Positions 49,302 to 60,533 of a stretch of 64,000 nucleotides of DNA are shown piece by piece. Source of the DNA: Vitrella brassicaformis (lineage: Eukaryota > Sar > Vitrellaceae); assembly GCA_001179505.1 (NCBI GenBank), contig CDMY01000353.1, forward strand, positions 1 through 64,000. Direction: 5' to 3'. Below the pieces are notes generated by a model. That model worked only from the letters and a program-made list of their open reading frames with translations, was not told the origin of the DNA and made no database searches. Within the stretch, counting starts at the first letter, position 1; every line of letters begins with the position of its first letter. The position numbers were made by a program, and so were the translations under genes.

Positions 49302-50121
49302 CTATTTGGCTTTGAGTGCCACGAGCAGCGCGTTGGTGACCACGGTCATCTCGTTGAATGCCTTCGCCACCTCGCCGACCAGCTCCAGCATGTCCTCCTT
49401 GCCACTCCAGGCCTCGACCAGCGACATCGCATACGCCTCCCCCTCCAGACCCGCCCCCTTCAGCTCCTCCTTCAACTCGTCCTCGGGCGACGGGTCAGTG
49501 CTCGCCTCGAAGCCCTCACGGCCACTGGTGGGGTGGAACATGCCACCACGCAACCGCAGAACCAGGTGCAGGGTGGATTCCAGCTTGATGTTGTAGTACA
49601 TGAGCATCAGGTTGTCCTCCAGCTGTCTGCCGCCGAACATCAGGCGCTGCGAGTCGACAGGGATGTCCTCCTTGTCCTGCAGCTGGCGCTTGATGGCCAA
49701 CACCGAGTCGTCCAGCTGAACATCGAGGGTGACGGTCTTGCCTACAATGACAGCAAACATGCATACACACATCCGATCACGTGTGCAGCCCAGCCGGGGC
49801 GTGCCGATCATCCTGACCATGGAGTGTTTTGACGAAGATCTGCGTCCCTCCACGCTCCTTGGCCTCCTCAGCCACCTCTCTGGCCATCTCACGCATCTTG
49901 TCGGCGCCTTCTTTGGCCTCCGCCTTGAGGTGCTGCAGATGGTGCACCTGCTCGTCCACCGGCTTGTCCGCGAGAGCCTTGAGCGCGTCGCGGTGACCAT
50001 GCTCTGCATGGCCAACAACGCCCTTCTGCACCATTACCAGCCCCTCCCAAGCGTGGCACAGTCTGGCAAGCGCCTTGCCGCTCTCAAGCATGGCGAAATT
50101 CAAAAGTTGTTGAGCTCGCAT
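49302..50121 (-). CDS. Ubiquitin-domain chimera: helical N-terminal domain, ubiquitin-like core, C-terminal extension
   Basis: Exons 50121-49818 and 49741-49302 sum to 744 nt (247 aa). Residues 1-93 are helical and charged ([32 protein letters not shown]). Then come ERGG and a full ubiquitin fold starting [12 protein letters not shown] and ending [13 protein letters not shown]. About 75 more residues follow ([20 protein letters not shown]... to the stop). Compared with ubiquitin, Lys6, 11, 27 and 33 are kept, but Lys48 is Arg and Lys63 is Leu (a Lys is at 62). The Gly-Gly after LRLR is internal, so a protease could release either end, as with ribosomal ubiquitin fusions. The N-terminal fusion is unusual. 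The Met at 50121 may be replaced by the next in-frame Met at 50091. Confidence 0.75.
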
Positions 50122-50191
50122 TCAGACGTTGGGGCGCCCAGGCAAGAGTGTTTACATCCTCACAGGATCTGGCAAATATTCAATATATTCA
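50122..50191. promoter_or_regulatory. 70-bp divergent promoter
   Basis: Only 70 bp separate the start codons of the ubiquitin chimera (-) and the kinase (+). It contains ACAGGATCTGGC and the AT-rich AAATATTCAATATATTC just before the kinase ATG. Confidence 0.4.
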
Positions 50192-53100
50192 ATGGAGCGT
50201 GGAGGGTTTCGCATCGTTCCCGACTTTTGGAGGGAGTACAGGAAGGGTAAACTGCTGGGCAGGGGAGGCATCGCATCCGTCTTCGAATGCGTCGACACCT
50301 GCGGCCGGCAATGGGCAGTCAAGCAGATCCCGAAACAGACACAAAGGTATGCGCATTCCATGCCACACAGCACCACACAGAGCCCCTGGCAGAGGCAGCG
50401 CATTGGATCTTTGTGTGCAGACTATGTTGTGAGGAAAGCTACTTCCGGGATGTGTATCGCATCCTGAAGAGCCCCGCGGCCAGGCACCCAAATCTCGTGA
50501 CCATCTATGACGTTGTTGAGGACCAGAACTACTTCTACATCATCATGGAACGACTAGAGGTGCGGAAACAAACCAGAACGCATCGGCAGATGTGAATGGA
50601 GTAGAGTGTGTGCGGTGGTCTGTTGGTAGGGCCCTGGTCTGTTTGAGTTGCTGTGGACGTATCAAAGAGGCGACGCGCCCGAGTGGCTGGCACAGAAAGT
50701 CGCCCGGGACATCCTCAAAGCCGTCCGCCACCTGCAGACCATTGGCGTCAGCACACACGCACACACCTACACACAACAAGACCCATATCTACCCTCATGT
50801 GCGTGTTTCTAAATCCATTCTGTCGGCAGATATATCATCGCGACATCAAGCCCGACAACATCACCTTCCGTAGGCCTGTTTCGAGTGCTCTCGGCACCAT
50901 GCCAGACTCCAATGACGCCGTGCTCCTCGACTATGACTTCGTGCTGCTCGTGGGCCGCCACGGTGGCGGACAGCTGGCCGAGAAGGGGAGCGTCAGGGTG
51001 ACTCCACAGGGGACCGTGCCATACATGGTGGGTGAGTGGGATGGGGGGAGAAGGGGGAGGCTGGCTGGTCTGGTCTTTGATGTGTGTGTGTGTGTGTGTG
51101 TGTGGTTTGTGGCTGGTCTGTCTGTGTCTGCAGGCCCCTGAGGTGTTTGAGGGCAACTACAGCATCCAGGCGGAGCTTTACTCGACCGGCATTCTCCTGT
51201 AGGCCATCCTTCCACTAGACGTGAAGATCCCTTCATTCAGAATACCCATCACATGCCGCTTGTACTTTCGTGCCAGGTTTGTGATGCTAACAATGCATTT
51301 ACCCTATGATGTGAAGTCTGCAAAGCCGCTCGACAAGGTCTTCCACACCATCAGACAGGTAGGTAAAGGACCATACACAAACGCCCGCAGACAGGCCTCA
51401 TCCATCTCCCCCTCCTTCACTTGTCAGAGTGTGGATGGCCGTCGTCTGCGAGAGAGCCTGCCGAGCCGCAGCTCGGCTGCGGTGGACCTCATCACCTCCC
51501 TCCTCGCTTTCGACGTCAACCACAGATGCCCCGATGGTGAGTCGAGTAACCAAAGCACCCGCGCCCCGCACAACCTGCAATCCCCTCGCTCTTTGCAGTG
51601 GAGTCTGCCCTGCGAAGCCCGTGGCTGCGTGAGGCGTCTTTGACGACCCCACGCGCTTCCCAGCCTTCACGCCCCACATACCTCTCGTGCAACGAGTCCT
51701 CCCCCGGCCCCCCGCCCCAGCTGAGTCTCTCCCATGCCCAACCAGGTCCCGCCACCACCTCGCCCCTCAAACGCAAGATCAAGCAGCCATCTCGACTCAC
51801 ATGGCGGGCCAACCCACTGCTGAGGAGCCCTCAGAGACAGCCTGAGGTCAAGAAGAGGACCACCACCACACAAGGCCCGACACCAGGGCTGTTGCAGCTG
51901 CCGACTGGGGGTGGCCAGAATCGTGGTGCTGGTGTTGGCAATACCAGAGAGAGGACAGGGGCGAGGCTCGGCGCTCAGCACACGAGAGCGAGTGACGGCG
52001 GTAGAGGGCGCATTGGAGGGCGCAGCGAGGATCTGTCGACCGCTGCATCGATGGCCCAGCGCGACCCCGTCATCAGCCCCCGCATCCCATACGAGCAGCT
52101 GACCCCTGTCCGCTCATCGCTGAGGCGGCGCGAGGGGCTATCCCCAGTCATCGAGTCGCCCATCAAGCACATCAACATGCGAGATGACCACACCAAGAGG
52201 CAGCCCAAGCACACCGGGCCCACTGCCGCCATGAGGAGGGATGACGTTGGCGTGAGGAGGGAAAGGAGGGCCCCTGCTGCTGCTGCTGGTGGTGGTGGTG
52301 GGGGGGATGGGGCAAGGAAGGGCGATGGAGATGTGGGCGTGGGTGCTTTGCAGCGGGATGGTCGCAAAGAGGGGGTGGTGCCGACTTGGAGGCAGGTGTG
52401 TGCCGCTGAGACGCCGCACAGAGAGACCCTCCCCAAGAGGCTCAAGGATCGCAGCGCATCGCAGGCACCCACCGGAAAGCCACCTGAAGGCACTCGGGTA
52501 CACACAGACAGAGACAGAGAACAGGGGGCAGCACAACACCGGACGTCACTCTCTCTTCACGTGTCTGTGTGTGTGTCTGTCTGTCTCATTCATGTGCCTG
52601 CCAGGCCTCTCCCTTCCCTCCCCTCGCCCATCAGCCGCCGCCGCGTCCACCAGGCGTACCCTTTCGCCTGCAGCTCAACCTGGCCGGCCCCGTCCCACTC
52701 CCACCACCCGAGCGGCTGAGGGCAAGTCCCATGGTCGTCCCGAGACTCAGCCTCAACCCGCCACCACCTCCACCTCCACCCATGACAAAGCAGATGCCCG
52801 TCCACGTGCAGTCCACCGCCACAAGCACTCCAGTGCCCCCTACCCCGGCTCCTCCATTTCTACCGCCGGCACTCATCTCGCCCCGTGTCGTGTCGATGGC
52901 CGAGAAGCAGGCAGTGAGGGCCAGACAGGTGGTGCTGTGCAGCAGCAGCGGTGCTGCGAGGGGGCCTCCTCCACCGCCCCTGATCAGGGGGGCAGATGCG
53001 CACGTGTCGCGGATGAGGGTAGCGGCGAGTATGGAGCACCTGCTGGGGCCGGGACCGCCATCCACCGCACCTGTGCATCGACACAGAGAAGGTACACCGA

Positions 53101-53242
53101 CAGAACACAACACGTGAAGGCAATGTGTGTGGCGTACGTGTTGTGGTTGTGTGGTTGTGTGGTCGTGTGTGCAGGTCAGAGGGAGGTGCCCGCCACGGCT
53201 GGTGTGAGGGATGTCGGGCGGCCACTGAGTAGGGTAGGCTAG
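50192..53242 (+). CDS. Atypical serine/threonine protein kinase with a long disordered Pro/Arg-rich tail
   Basis: Exons 50192-50346, 50421-50559, 50648-50746, 50830-51027, 51134-51198, 51277-51358, 51428-51535, a long one from about 51599 to 52498, and two more ending at the TAG at 53240-53242. The kinase domain has the glycine loop LGRGGIASVFEC, AVK lysine, catalytic IYHRDIKPDN, APEVFEGNYSIQAELYSTG and a closing SSAAVDLITSLLAFDVNHRC. The metal-binding DFG is replaced by DYD (VLLDYDFVLL), so activity is uncertain. The position after HRD is IKPDN, typical of CAMK-like Ser/Thr kinases. About 480 residues follow, rich in Pro, Arg, Gly and Ser, with runs such as PPPPPPPP, and no domain. The start chosen is the first ATG; it sits 70 bp from the divergent ubiquitin chimera. 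Confidence 0.75.
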
Positions 53243-53617
53243 ACAGAGGGGGGATGGACAGGACATGCAGCGGTATGTACCTCTCCTCGCTGCCTCGACA
53301 GACAGTAGATCGTAGATACGCATGCCACGCCCAGACGTGACGCGGACTTGCTCAAACCGTCGCAGTGACACGGCATGGCAGCACGCATTTGTTCATTCAC
53401 TCAGTCACTCAGTCAAATTGTCGGTAGAGTCCCTCCCTCCGCACATGACCCATCGGACCGTCCAATGCCACGCCACATGGACCCACCCACCCACCACCAT
53501 GTATCACGCTGGGTTGAAATCAGCCACGCACACGCACGCGTCGAAAAGAAGGACCGACGGGAGAAAGCAGGCAGGCAGGCAGGCAGGCAGAGGCGGGGTC
53601 TTGCATGGTATGTTGAC
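53243..53617. other. Intergenic, convergent gene ends
   Basis: 375 bp with an ACTCAGTCACTCAGTCA run and a GGCAGGCAGGCAGG tract near 53570-53590; no gene seen. Confidence 0.5.
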
Positions 53618-53719
53618 TTAGTCGAAGAGTGAGAAGCCCATGTCCTCGTCCTCCTCCTCTTCCTCCTGTGTGCAGCCAACCACACCACAGACAGACAGAC
53701 AGACAGTATGAGGGCAGCC

Positions 53720-53750
<31 letters not shown>

Positions 53751-54297
53751 AGTGGTGGCTGGTCTGACCTCCTTCTTCTCTTCCTCCTTGGCCTCCTCCG
53801 CCGCGACAGCTGCGCCACCTGCGCACACACACAGACACGCAATACACAGAGGGTGAGAGCATCAGGTTGTCGTTCGCCGATCGGTCAGCGCCTGGATGAG
53901 CGTGTGTTGTTTGGTCCTTACCTGCGGCAGGTGCAGCTCCTCCAGCAGCGACAGCAGCTCCGCCACCGCCACCAGTGGGCACAGACTGGAGCTTCGTCAG
54001 ACCATCAGCAATCACCTGAATTGAACACACCACACCGTCGCACAAACACAAGTGTGCCCACACAGCGACACCCCCAGTGACGTGTTTCACGCAGATCTTT
54101 CCTCCCCTCGCTTCCCCTGCCCTCCCACCGACCTCGTGAGGTGACTTGCCCTCCATCTCGCTGAGAAGCTTCTCCAGGATGTCCGAGTCGACGTCGATGG
54201 CCACCGACGACAGGATGTTCTCGATGTCGGACGCGGACGGGCTCTCGTTGCCGCCCAGCACCGCCATCAGATACGCAGCAACGTACTTCATCGCCAT
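53618..54297 (-). CDS. RPLP2: 60S acidic ribosomal protein P2 (stalk protein)
   Basis: Exons 54297-54133, 54015-53922, 53818-53769 and 53665-53618 sum to 357 nt (118 aa). It begins MAMKYVAAYLMAVLGGNESP, the P2 dimerisation domain, with IENILSSVAIDVDSDILEKL. An Ala/Gly hinge and an acidic, Lys-spaced segment follow, ending in the universal stalk tail EDEDMGFSLFD. P1/P2 dimers bind P0 on the large ribosomal subunit and recruit elongation factors. The four exons are very short, with the acidic tail in its own 48-nt exon. A P1 identity is excluded by the YVAAYLMAVLGG start. Confidence 0.95.
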
Positions 54298-54668
54298 TTT
54301 GACGCAGAGCGAGGCGCAGATCAGATCTGCCTTGCGAGCTAAACATGACCAAACCACTGGCCGAACGCGATCGGGCGAGATTTGAAGACAGGGGAGGAGT
54401 GCGAGGCGCTGCACGAGTCCTTGCCCAGCATCCTTAGAGCACCCTTGGCTCCGCAGACCGCCGTACCCGTTCGCTGTGCTTGTGTCTGTGAGCCTGCCCT
54501 CCTCTCTACATCCCTCGGCCGCACTCATCTCCTCGTGCGTCCACAGGTCGAAGGTGCTGCCCGAGATAAAGATGAAGCTACGAGGGAAGGTGGCTGGGCT
54601 TTGACTTTTGAGCGCAGAGGTCTATGAAGCAACGAGGTGCCCGCGCTTTCCCTCTCACTACTACCAGG
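54298..54668. promoter_or_regulatory. Divergent promoter between P2 and the TLDc gene
   Basis: 371 bp between start codons. Near the P2 start is GCAGATCAGATCTGCC (a palindromic AGATC box), then CTTGCGAGCT and CCACTGGCCGAACGCGATC. A close copy of this element lies at 56805-56846. An 81-codon open frame at 54382-54627 has no supporting evidence. Confidence 0.45.
54325..54372. repeat. Copy 1 of a shared GATCTG...CTTGCGAGCT...CCACTGGCCGAACGCGAT element
   Basis: Matches 56805-56846 in the same order and orientation, with a few-base length difference in the spacer. It sits just upstream of the P2 start (reading on the minus strand). Confidence 0.7.
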
Positions 54669-56313
54669 ATGAGGGTGCTGATGATGGCCGTCACGCGGAA
54701 TTTGGTGCTGATGATTCTTTGTGGGGCGTGGACCTGTTCACAGCAGGTACACACACTGTCAGAGGCCATCATTTGATGCTTCAGTGTGCAGGGCCAACTT
54801 GTGTGTTTCAGGTGCATTTGCGCCGTGTGCAGGAGGCCTCTCCGCCGAACGGCACGTCGCTGTCTTCGTCAGAGTATGAGGGGCTGCTCGGCCTGGTTGG
54901 CAACGGCACTACACAGCTCACCTCACTCTACCGGTAGACACGCACATCATGCCAACAGAGAAAGCTAATGGGCCGATTCCGTCTGTGTGTGTGTTGGTGT
55001 GTATGTGTTGTGTAGGACGTCTGTGCACGGCACCTCCTATCTCGATCTGCTGGACAAAGTGGGCGACGCGAAGCCTCTCGTGTTGGTGATTCGCAAGGAC
55101 AAGTATGTGTTCGGCGGCTTTATCAATTGCGGCATACAGCTGCCCGACGACCCCACCGACTGGCACAGATACGACTGTGATACGTGGTATTTCTCGCTGG
55201 CCGGCCACTTCACCCAGCCGACCAAGATAGACATCACCGGACGGGGTCAGATTAATGAAGTAAATAATCAGTGGGTGCTTGTGGCGGGGAGAAACGCGGA
55301 TGTGGGGGCGAGTGCAAAAGTGTTTGTCGGTGGGGATCTGCATCTGGGCTGGGGTGACAATGAGCGGCCTGCCGCAGACATTCGCAGCTGCTCTCAGTGG
55401 CTTCACGGCAACGATTTGCCTGAGGGCTACACGGGAGAGACGATGTACCAAGGAGGTGCTGTGTTCGGTGGGTCAGAAAAATTCATGGCTGACGAGATCG
55501 AGGTGCTGCAGGTGGGCAGTGATATGGCCTCCGCTGACACGGAAGAGGTATGTAGACACGCCATCCGCCCGTTCACTCGATCGATGCTTGGTGTGCATCC
55601 CTCGCTGATTATTCCCAGGCTTCTGTACAGGGATCCCTGCCTGACGAGGCGTCGCTGCCTGCGTCAGAACATGAGGGGCTGCTCGGCCTGCTGGGCAATG
55701 ACACCACAGACCTCATCTCACTCTACCGGTAGACACACACATCTCATGCCGTGATGCCAACAGCTGCCAGACGGCTCGCGCTCTCTCTCTCCCCCCCTCT
55801 GTGTGTGTGTGTGTGTGTGTGTGTAGTACGTCTGAGCACGGCACCACCTACGATGACCTGCTGGACTCAGTGGGCGACGCAAAGCCTCTCGTGTTGGTGA
55901 TCAAGAAGGATGAGTATATCTTCAGCGTCTACATCAGTGCCGGCCTCCGGCTGCCTGACGAGCCGACTGGCGACCATGAGTACGATTGTGATGTGTGGTG
56001 GTTCTCACTGGCCGGGCATTTTCCTACACCGACCAAGATCGACATCGGCCGAGGTCAGTGGGTGCATGTAGCGGGGAGGCAGGGAAATGCGGGTGGTGCG
56101 AATGTGCACATCGGTGGGATGCTGGATCTGGGCTGGGGTGGAAGTGTGTCTGGCCGGCCTGCTGCCGACATCCGCAGCTGCTCTCAGTCGACTGACAGCG
56201 ACGATCTGCCTGCGGGCTACACGGGAGAGTGGGAGTATGGCGATGCTGCCTTGGGTGGGTCGTATGAGTTCATGGCGGATGAGATAGAGGTGCTGCATTT
56301 GGTGGGGCTGTGA
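54669..56313 (+). CDS. Signal-peptide protein with two tandem TLDc domains
   Basis: Exons 54669-54746, 54812-54933, 55016-55547, 55619-55728 and 55827-56313 sum to 1329 nt (442 aa). Residues 1-24 are a signal peptide (MRVLMMAVTRNLVLMILCGA). Two copies of a ~200-residue unit follow, each with a linker (YEGLLGLVGNGTTQLTSLYR and HEGLLGLLGNDTTDLISLYR), the TLDc opening RTSVHGTSYLDLLDKVGD or RTSEHGTTYDDLLDSVGD, VLVIRKDKYVFGGF or VLVIKKDEYIFSVY, and an ending ADEIEVL. TLDc domains (OXR1, NCOA7, TLDC2) bind the V-ATPase and protect against oxidative stress in the cytosol, so a secreted or lumenal pair is odd. The duplicated units share intron positions and some intron sequence (CTCTACCG/GTAGACAC), showing a fairly recent internal duplication. 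Confidence 0.75.
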
Positions 56314-57341
56314 GGGAGGGAGAGAGCTGTGTCTGGTTGTCTGTCTGTCTGTCTGTCTGTCAGGTTGTCTGTCTGGCTGTCTGGCTGTCTGTCTGTCTGT
56401 CGAAGTGCTGCACACGGGGCAGTGACTGAGTGAAGTCTATGTCTGTCTGCCAGTGTGTGTGTCTCTCGTAACTCCCCTTTTCCATCTCCTATCGCTCATG
56501 TGAGTGGCTGCCTCCTCTCTCTCGTGAGGCATCTTAATTTTCCGAGTCTTGTATAACATAGTGATTCAGTGTCGGCGTAGGTCAATCGGGCTTACCTGAC
56601 GGTCATCTGTGACGCGTCTGGCCTGTCTGCCTGCTTGCCTGCCTGTCTGAAATGTGTGTGTCTGTGTGTCCTGATCGAGTACCTAACAGACAGACAAACA
56701 GCTGCGTGAGTGACTGGGTGCACGTCGGTAGTCAGTCAATCGATTTGACTGAGTGCAGGTGCATCGCAACAAATGCATTCTTCCATCGATGCTGGCTCTG
56801 CACCAGATCTGGTCTTGCGAGCTCAAGCCACTGGCCGAACGCGATCTGCGGCGAAAAAAGAGCATGAGCGCGAGAGCTTTTATGGACACAGCATCGCGCA
56901 TCTGCCCCAGGGGCCGGGACTTCGGTGTCCGTTAGCGAACGATTGAACGAACGAACGAACGAACGAACGAGAACTTCTGCCACAAGCTACTTGACTACCG
57001 ATGGATCACTATTGAACAGACCCCACAGCACTGACAGCCCCTCGCTCACCCTCGACCCGCCAGGTTGCCTGAGGCCCTCCGATCTGTACCTGCCTGACGA
57101 GTCCGTACAGGCGGGGCTGGTGCTTTGCGACAATCAGCGACATCCCGATCAGCCGTCAGCATGGGAATGTGGATCGCTGTTGCTGGAATGTGCGCCTGAA
57201 GAGCCGTCAGCTGAGGCGTTTGACCTTCTGAATTGTGAGGAGAAGAGGCGGTGGACCAAGTAGCAAGTCGAAGGTGTCTGAGGCCCTGAGAGCCTCATCG
57301 TCGTCGACCAGTTCCACGCTCTATCAGTCAGCAGAGCCATC
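56314..57341. other. 1-kb intergenic stretch upstream of the amine oxidase
   Basis: Contains CTGT repeats (about 56336-56402), the second copy of the shared promoter element (56805-56846) and an AACG run near 56938-56970. An open frame at 56925-57263 has no recognisable domain; it may be 5' UTR or an unrecognised exon. Confidence 0.4.
56805..56846. repeat. Copy 2 of the shared promoter-like element
   Basis: GATCTGG, CTTGCGAGCTC and CCACTGGCCGAACGCGATCTG, matching 54325-54372. It lies about 500 bp upstream of the amine oxidase start and may mark another transcription start nearby. Confidence 0.7.
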
Positions 57342-58323
57342 ATGGCTCGTGAGAAGGGCGGGTCAGCGTCGGGATGGGAGGATCCAGCGCACCAGATCGG
57401 ATGGATAGCAGCCACCAAGCCGCAGCGGAACTGCAGAAAGCCACCCGCACAGCAACAGCACAGCGAACGAATGGAGGTCGACGAGAGGCCACAGCGGCGC
57501 GGGCGGGGCTTGGCTCGAGGAAGACGACAGGAGCGTCGCAGCCCGTCACGCAGGCGACCCCGCTCCCCTCCCAAAGGCGACGCACCTCCTCGGCAGAAGA
57601 ACAAGGCACCACCAAGGGAGCCCAAACGAGATGCACCAGCAGCAGCCCCAGCAGCCGCAGCAGCAGCAGCAGCGGCTGCCGCCCCGGCACCGGCAGCACC
57701 AGTGGCAGCAGCGCACGGGCAGGGTGCTCAAGGGACGGCAGGCAGCCAGTCAGCCGAGGCTGTATCGTGTCAGCAGGATGACATGAAGGAATTCATGAAG
57801 GCCTACGACGAGTCGGGTGCGGTGGTCCCGCCGCTGGCCGGGGCGGGCGACGGGCATGGTGAGGTCAAGGCCCATGTGGTCGTGGTTGGGGCGGGGGTGG
57901 CGGGGCTTGCAGCTGCGGCCGCACTCAAGAAGCGAGGCTACAACGTGACCATCCTGGAGGCGCGTGAGAGGTGGGCCAGAAACAGAGAGAGGGGGAGGGG
58001 GGGCAGGTGTATAGACAGACGTGTTTGGTCAAATGTGTGTTGTTGTGTGTGATGTGGATGGATGGGTCAGGAATGGCGGCAGGATACAGACGCAGAGCTT
58101 CGCGCGGAAACGCGGCCTGCCAGAGACCAACGTGAGACCTGTACGCACACACCCATTGATTGGCACATGCCCACACCAACATGATGCGTGTGTGTGTGCC
58201 GTCCATGCAGTACGACCTCGCCGCCAATTGGATGCACATAGCCCCGGGCGACCCGCACTACCCCTGGGATATCGCCGCTGCGCTGGGCGTGGAGACATCC
58301 GCTGTGCCAGGTACCCGCCGCAC

Positions 58324-58358
<35 letters not shown>

Positions 58359-60533
58359 CTACAGAAGAGGCCATGGATGGATGGATGGATGGTTGCAGGA
58401 GGGAAGTGGGAGCCGACCCAGTGGACCGTCTTCCACGACGAGCTGACTGGCCAGAAGGTCGACCAGGTCCTCGTCGTTCGGTAGGCTACCACAGACGTAC
58501 ATCACTCTCACTCAATTCCATCTGATCTCATCTCCCGCTGTTTCCTCCTTTTTTGCTTTTTTCCTTCAGTGCGCACCGTCTGTACGAGCGCACCACGGCC
58601 CTCATGCTGGCAATGAAGAAGAAGGAGGACCATCCAGCGGCAGCGCCCCCCACTATCGGTGGCCTGCCCCTCCCCCACTTCCCGCCCTCCGCCGACAGTT
58701 CCTTCGGCAGCTGGTTTGCCATCGCCCTCGACCGTGCAGCAGAGGAGGAGCGCCAGGCGTGCCAGGAACCCCCTCAAAAGAAGCGCCGGAAGGGGGCCAC
58801 ACAGGCGGCACAGGCGGCATCCGAGGCCGCTGACCAGGCCGACAAGCTCGATGAGGAGGTCGACCTGCTGCGCCGGCTGGCCGTCAAGATCGCACAGCGG
58901 GGGTTCGGCTACAACTGTCAGCTGGACGACCTCTCTCTCGTGCCCTCTCTCGAGGCGCTGGCCAGCCAGCAGCAGCCCGCCGCTCACAAGAAACCCACGC
59001 GGCCGACTGATCGACAGCTGAAGGACCGTGCGGCGGGCGAGGCCGACTACATGCGCCGCTATAAGGCCGGCAAGGGTTTCCTGCCCGTCGCCACGCCTCA
59101 GCTGTCGATCTACGACCCTCCTGGCCTGCTGGCGCCGGCGGCCAACGCGTACACCACTCTCGACCTGTTCAAGGTGTCGCCTGAGGAGGCGCAAGAGCTG
59201 AAGCGCAAGAGAGACGATGGCGGGGACGGGCGGGGAGGGGCAGACGGGGGAGAGGAGGACGAGGGTGAGGAGGACGAGGGTGAGGAGGGCGTGCAGCAGC
59301 CCCAGAGAAAGAGGCGCAAGGAGGGGGGCCACGGCAGGGGCAGGGACAGGAGGAAGAGGGCGCCAAAGAGAGCTGCAAGGGGAGCATACGACCCCTTCAG
59401 ACGGGCCAACATCGACCACCAGGTCAGGCACCTGATCCACAGCCAGCCACAATCCCTGACACACAGACTTCACTTGTGTGTTTGTCCGTCTGTTTGTGTT
59501 GGGTGTGTTGCAGCTAACAGAGGGGGACAGGCTCTGCACGAGAGGCTACAGCTGGCTCCCCGACTTCCTCGTCGATTCGGCCGCCCTCCAGGACAACATC
59601 GTCCACACGGCCGTTGTCAACGAGGTTCGAGTGGTCCACCATGGGGACGGCAGCAGCCACGTGGAGGTGACCACAGCCGACGGGGACGTGTACAGCGCCC
59701 TGAAGGCCATCGTCACCGTGCCGGTTGGCGTCCTCAAGGCCAGCAACGACACGGGCTCCCGCATCGCCTTCGAACCGCCACTGAGCGCCGCCAAGCAGCA
59801 GGCGTGCGAGCGGCTGGGCGGGGGCGGACACAACAAGGTGGTGCTGCGGTTTGACGAGTGCTTCTGGGACGAAGCCGAGCAGTTCATCAACTGCACCGAC
59901 CCATCTGTGCAGTTCATGAACCTGCACGCCTTCGACCCGGCTAATGCCACCAACACACTGGTACGGATGCTGGATGGGTGGGCACACACCACACACACGC
60001 ATCCACCTCTCTATTGTATCTGTGTCCGTCTGATCGTTCAGGTGGCCCACCTCTTCGGGCAGCATGATCTGCAGAAGGAAGAGACGGTGGGCAAGGTGGT
60101 CACCCTGCTGGCCGGCATGTATGGCCTGGACATCGACGACCTCCGTGGTGGGCTGGTGGACGCCGAGGTGACGAACTGGGACACTGACCCGTTCGCACTC
60201 GGCTCGTACAGCTATCATCGGCCCGGAGGCAGCGCGGACGACATCGAAGAGCTGGCGACCGCCCATCCGGAGCCCGAGAGCCACGAGGGGGTTGACACGA
60301 GGCCAGCTGTCTTCTTCGCCGGAGAGGCCACCAGGTGGGTGGGGGGTGTGGGTCGGCAGATGCATTTTGTTTGTCCATGCTCTTTATGTCGGTGTGTGTG
60401 TGTGTGTCGTTGATTCGTTCAGCATTGCGGGCAACCAGTGCGTCCACGGTGCCATGCACAGTGGAGTGCGTGCGGCGCTGAGGCCCTCGCCGCCATCCAC
60501 GCCATCTCACACCCACTGTGGGCGACATCGTAG
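57342..60533 (+). CDS. Flavin-dependent amine oxidase, LSD1/polyamine-oxidase-like, with a charged insertion
   Basis: Exons 57342-57970, 58071-58131, 58211-58310 and later ones. A basic/Gln/Ala-rich ~170-residue N-terminus precedes the FAD-binding HVVVVGAGVAGLAAAAALKK, then RNGGRIQT and YDLAANWMH. A ~230-residue insertion follows (58600-59400) with helix EADQADKLDEEVDLLRRLAV-like segments and runs of DEGEE and RKRRK. The second half of the oxidase domain has VPVGVLKAS, NKVVLRFDECFW, NWDTDPFALGSYSYHRPGG, FFAGEAT and NQCVHGAMHSGV. LSD1 also carries an insertion (Tower) in this domain and demethylates H3K4; PAOs oxidise polyamines. Basic runs suggest a nuclear protein, favouring the LSD1-like reading. 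The last exon continues open in the expected frame into an N gap; in the -1 frame it would read EALAAIHAISHPLWATS and stop at 60531-60533. Confidence 0.75.

Noticed and set aside
51515-52539. Minus-strand frames opposite the kinase tail
   Set aside because: Shadow of the low-complexity Pro/Arg-rich exon; no splice or domain support.
54382-54627. 81-codon open frame in the P2/TLDc promoter
   Set aside because: It lacks a domain, and the TLDc gene has its own ATG with a signal peptide at 54669.
56925-57263. 112-codon open frame before the amine oxidase
   Set aside because: Begins in an AACG repeat and shows no domain; kept only as a possible unrecognised exon or 5' UTR.
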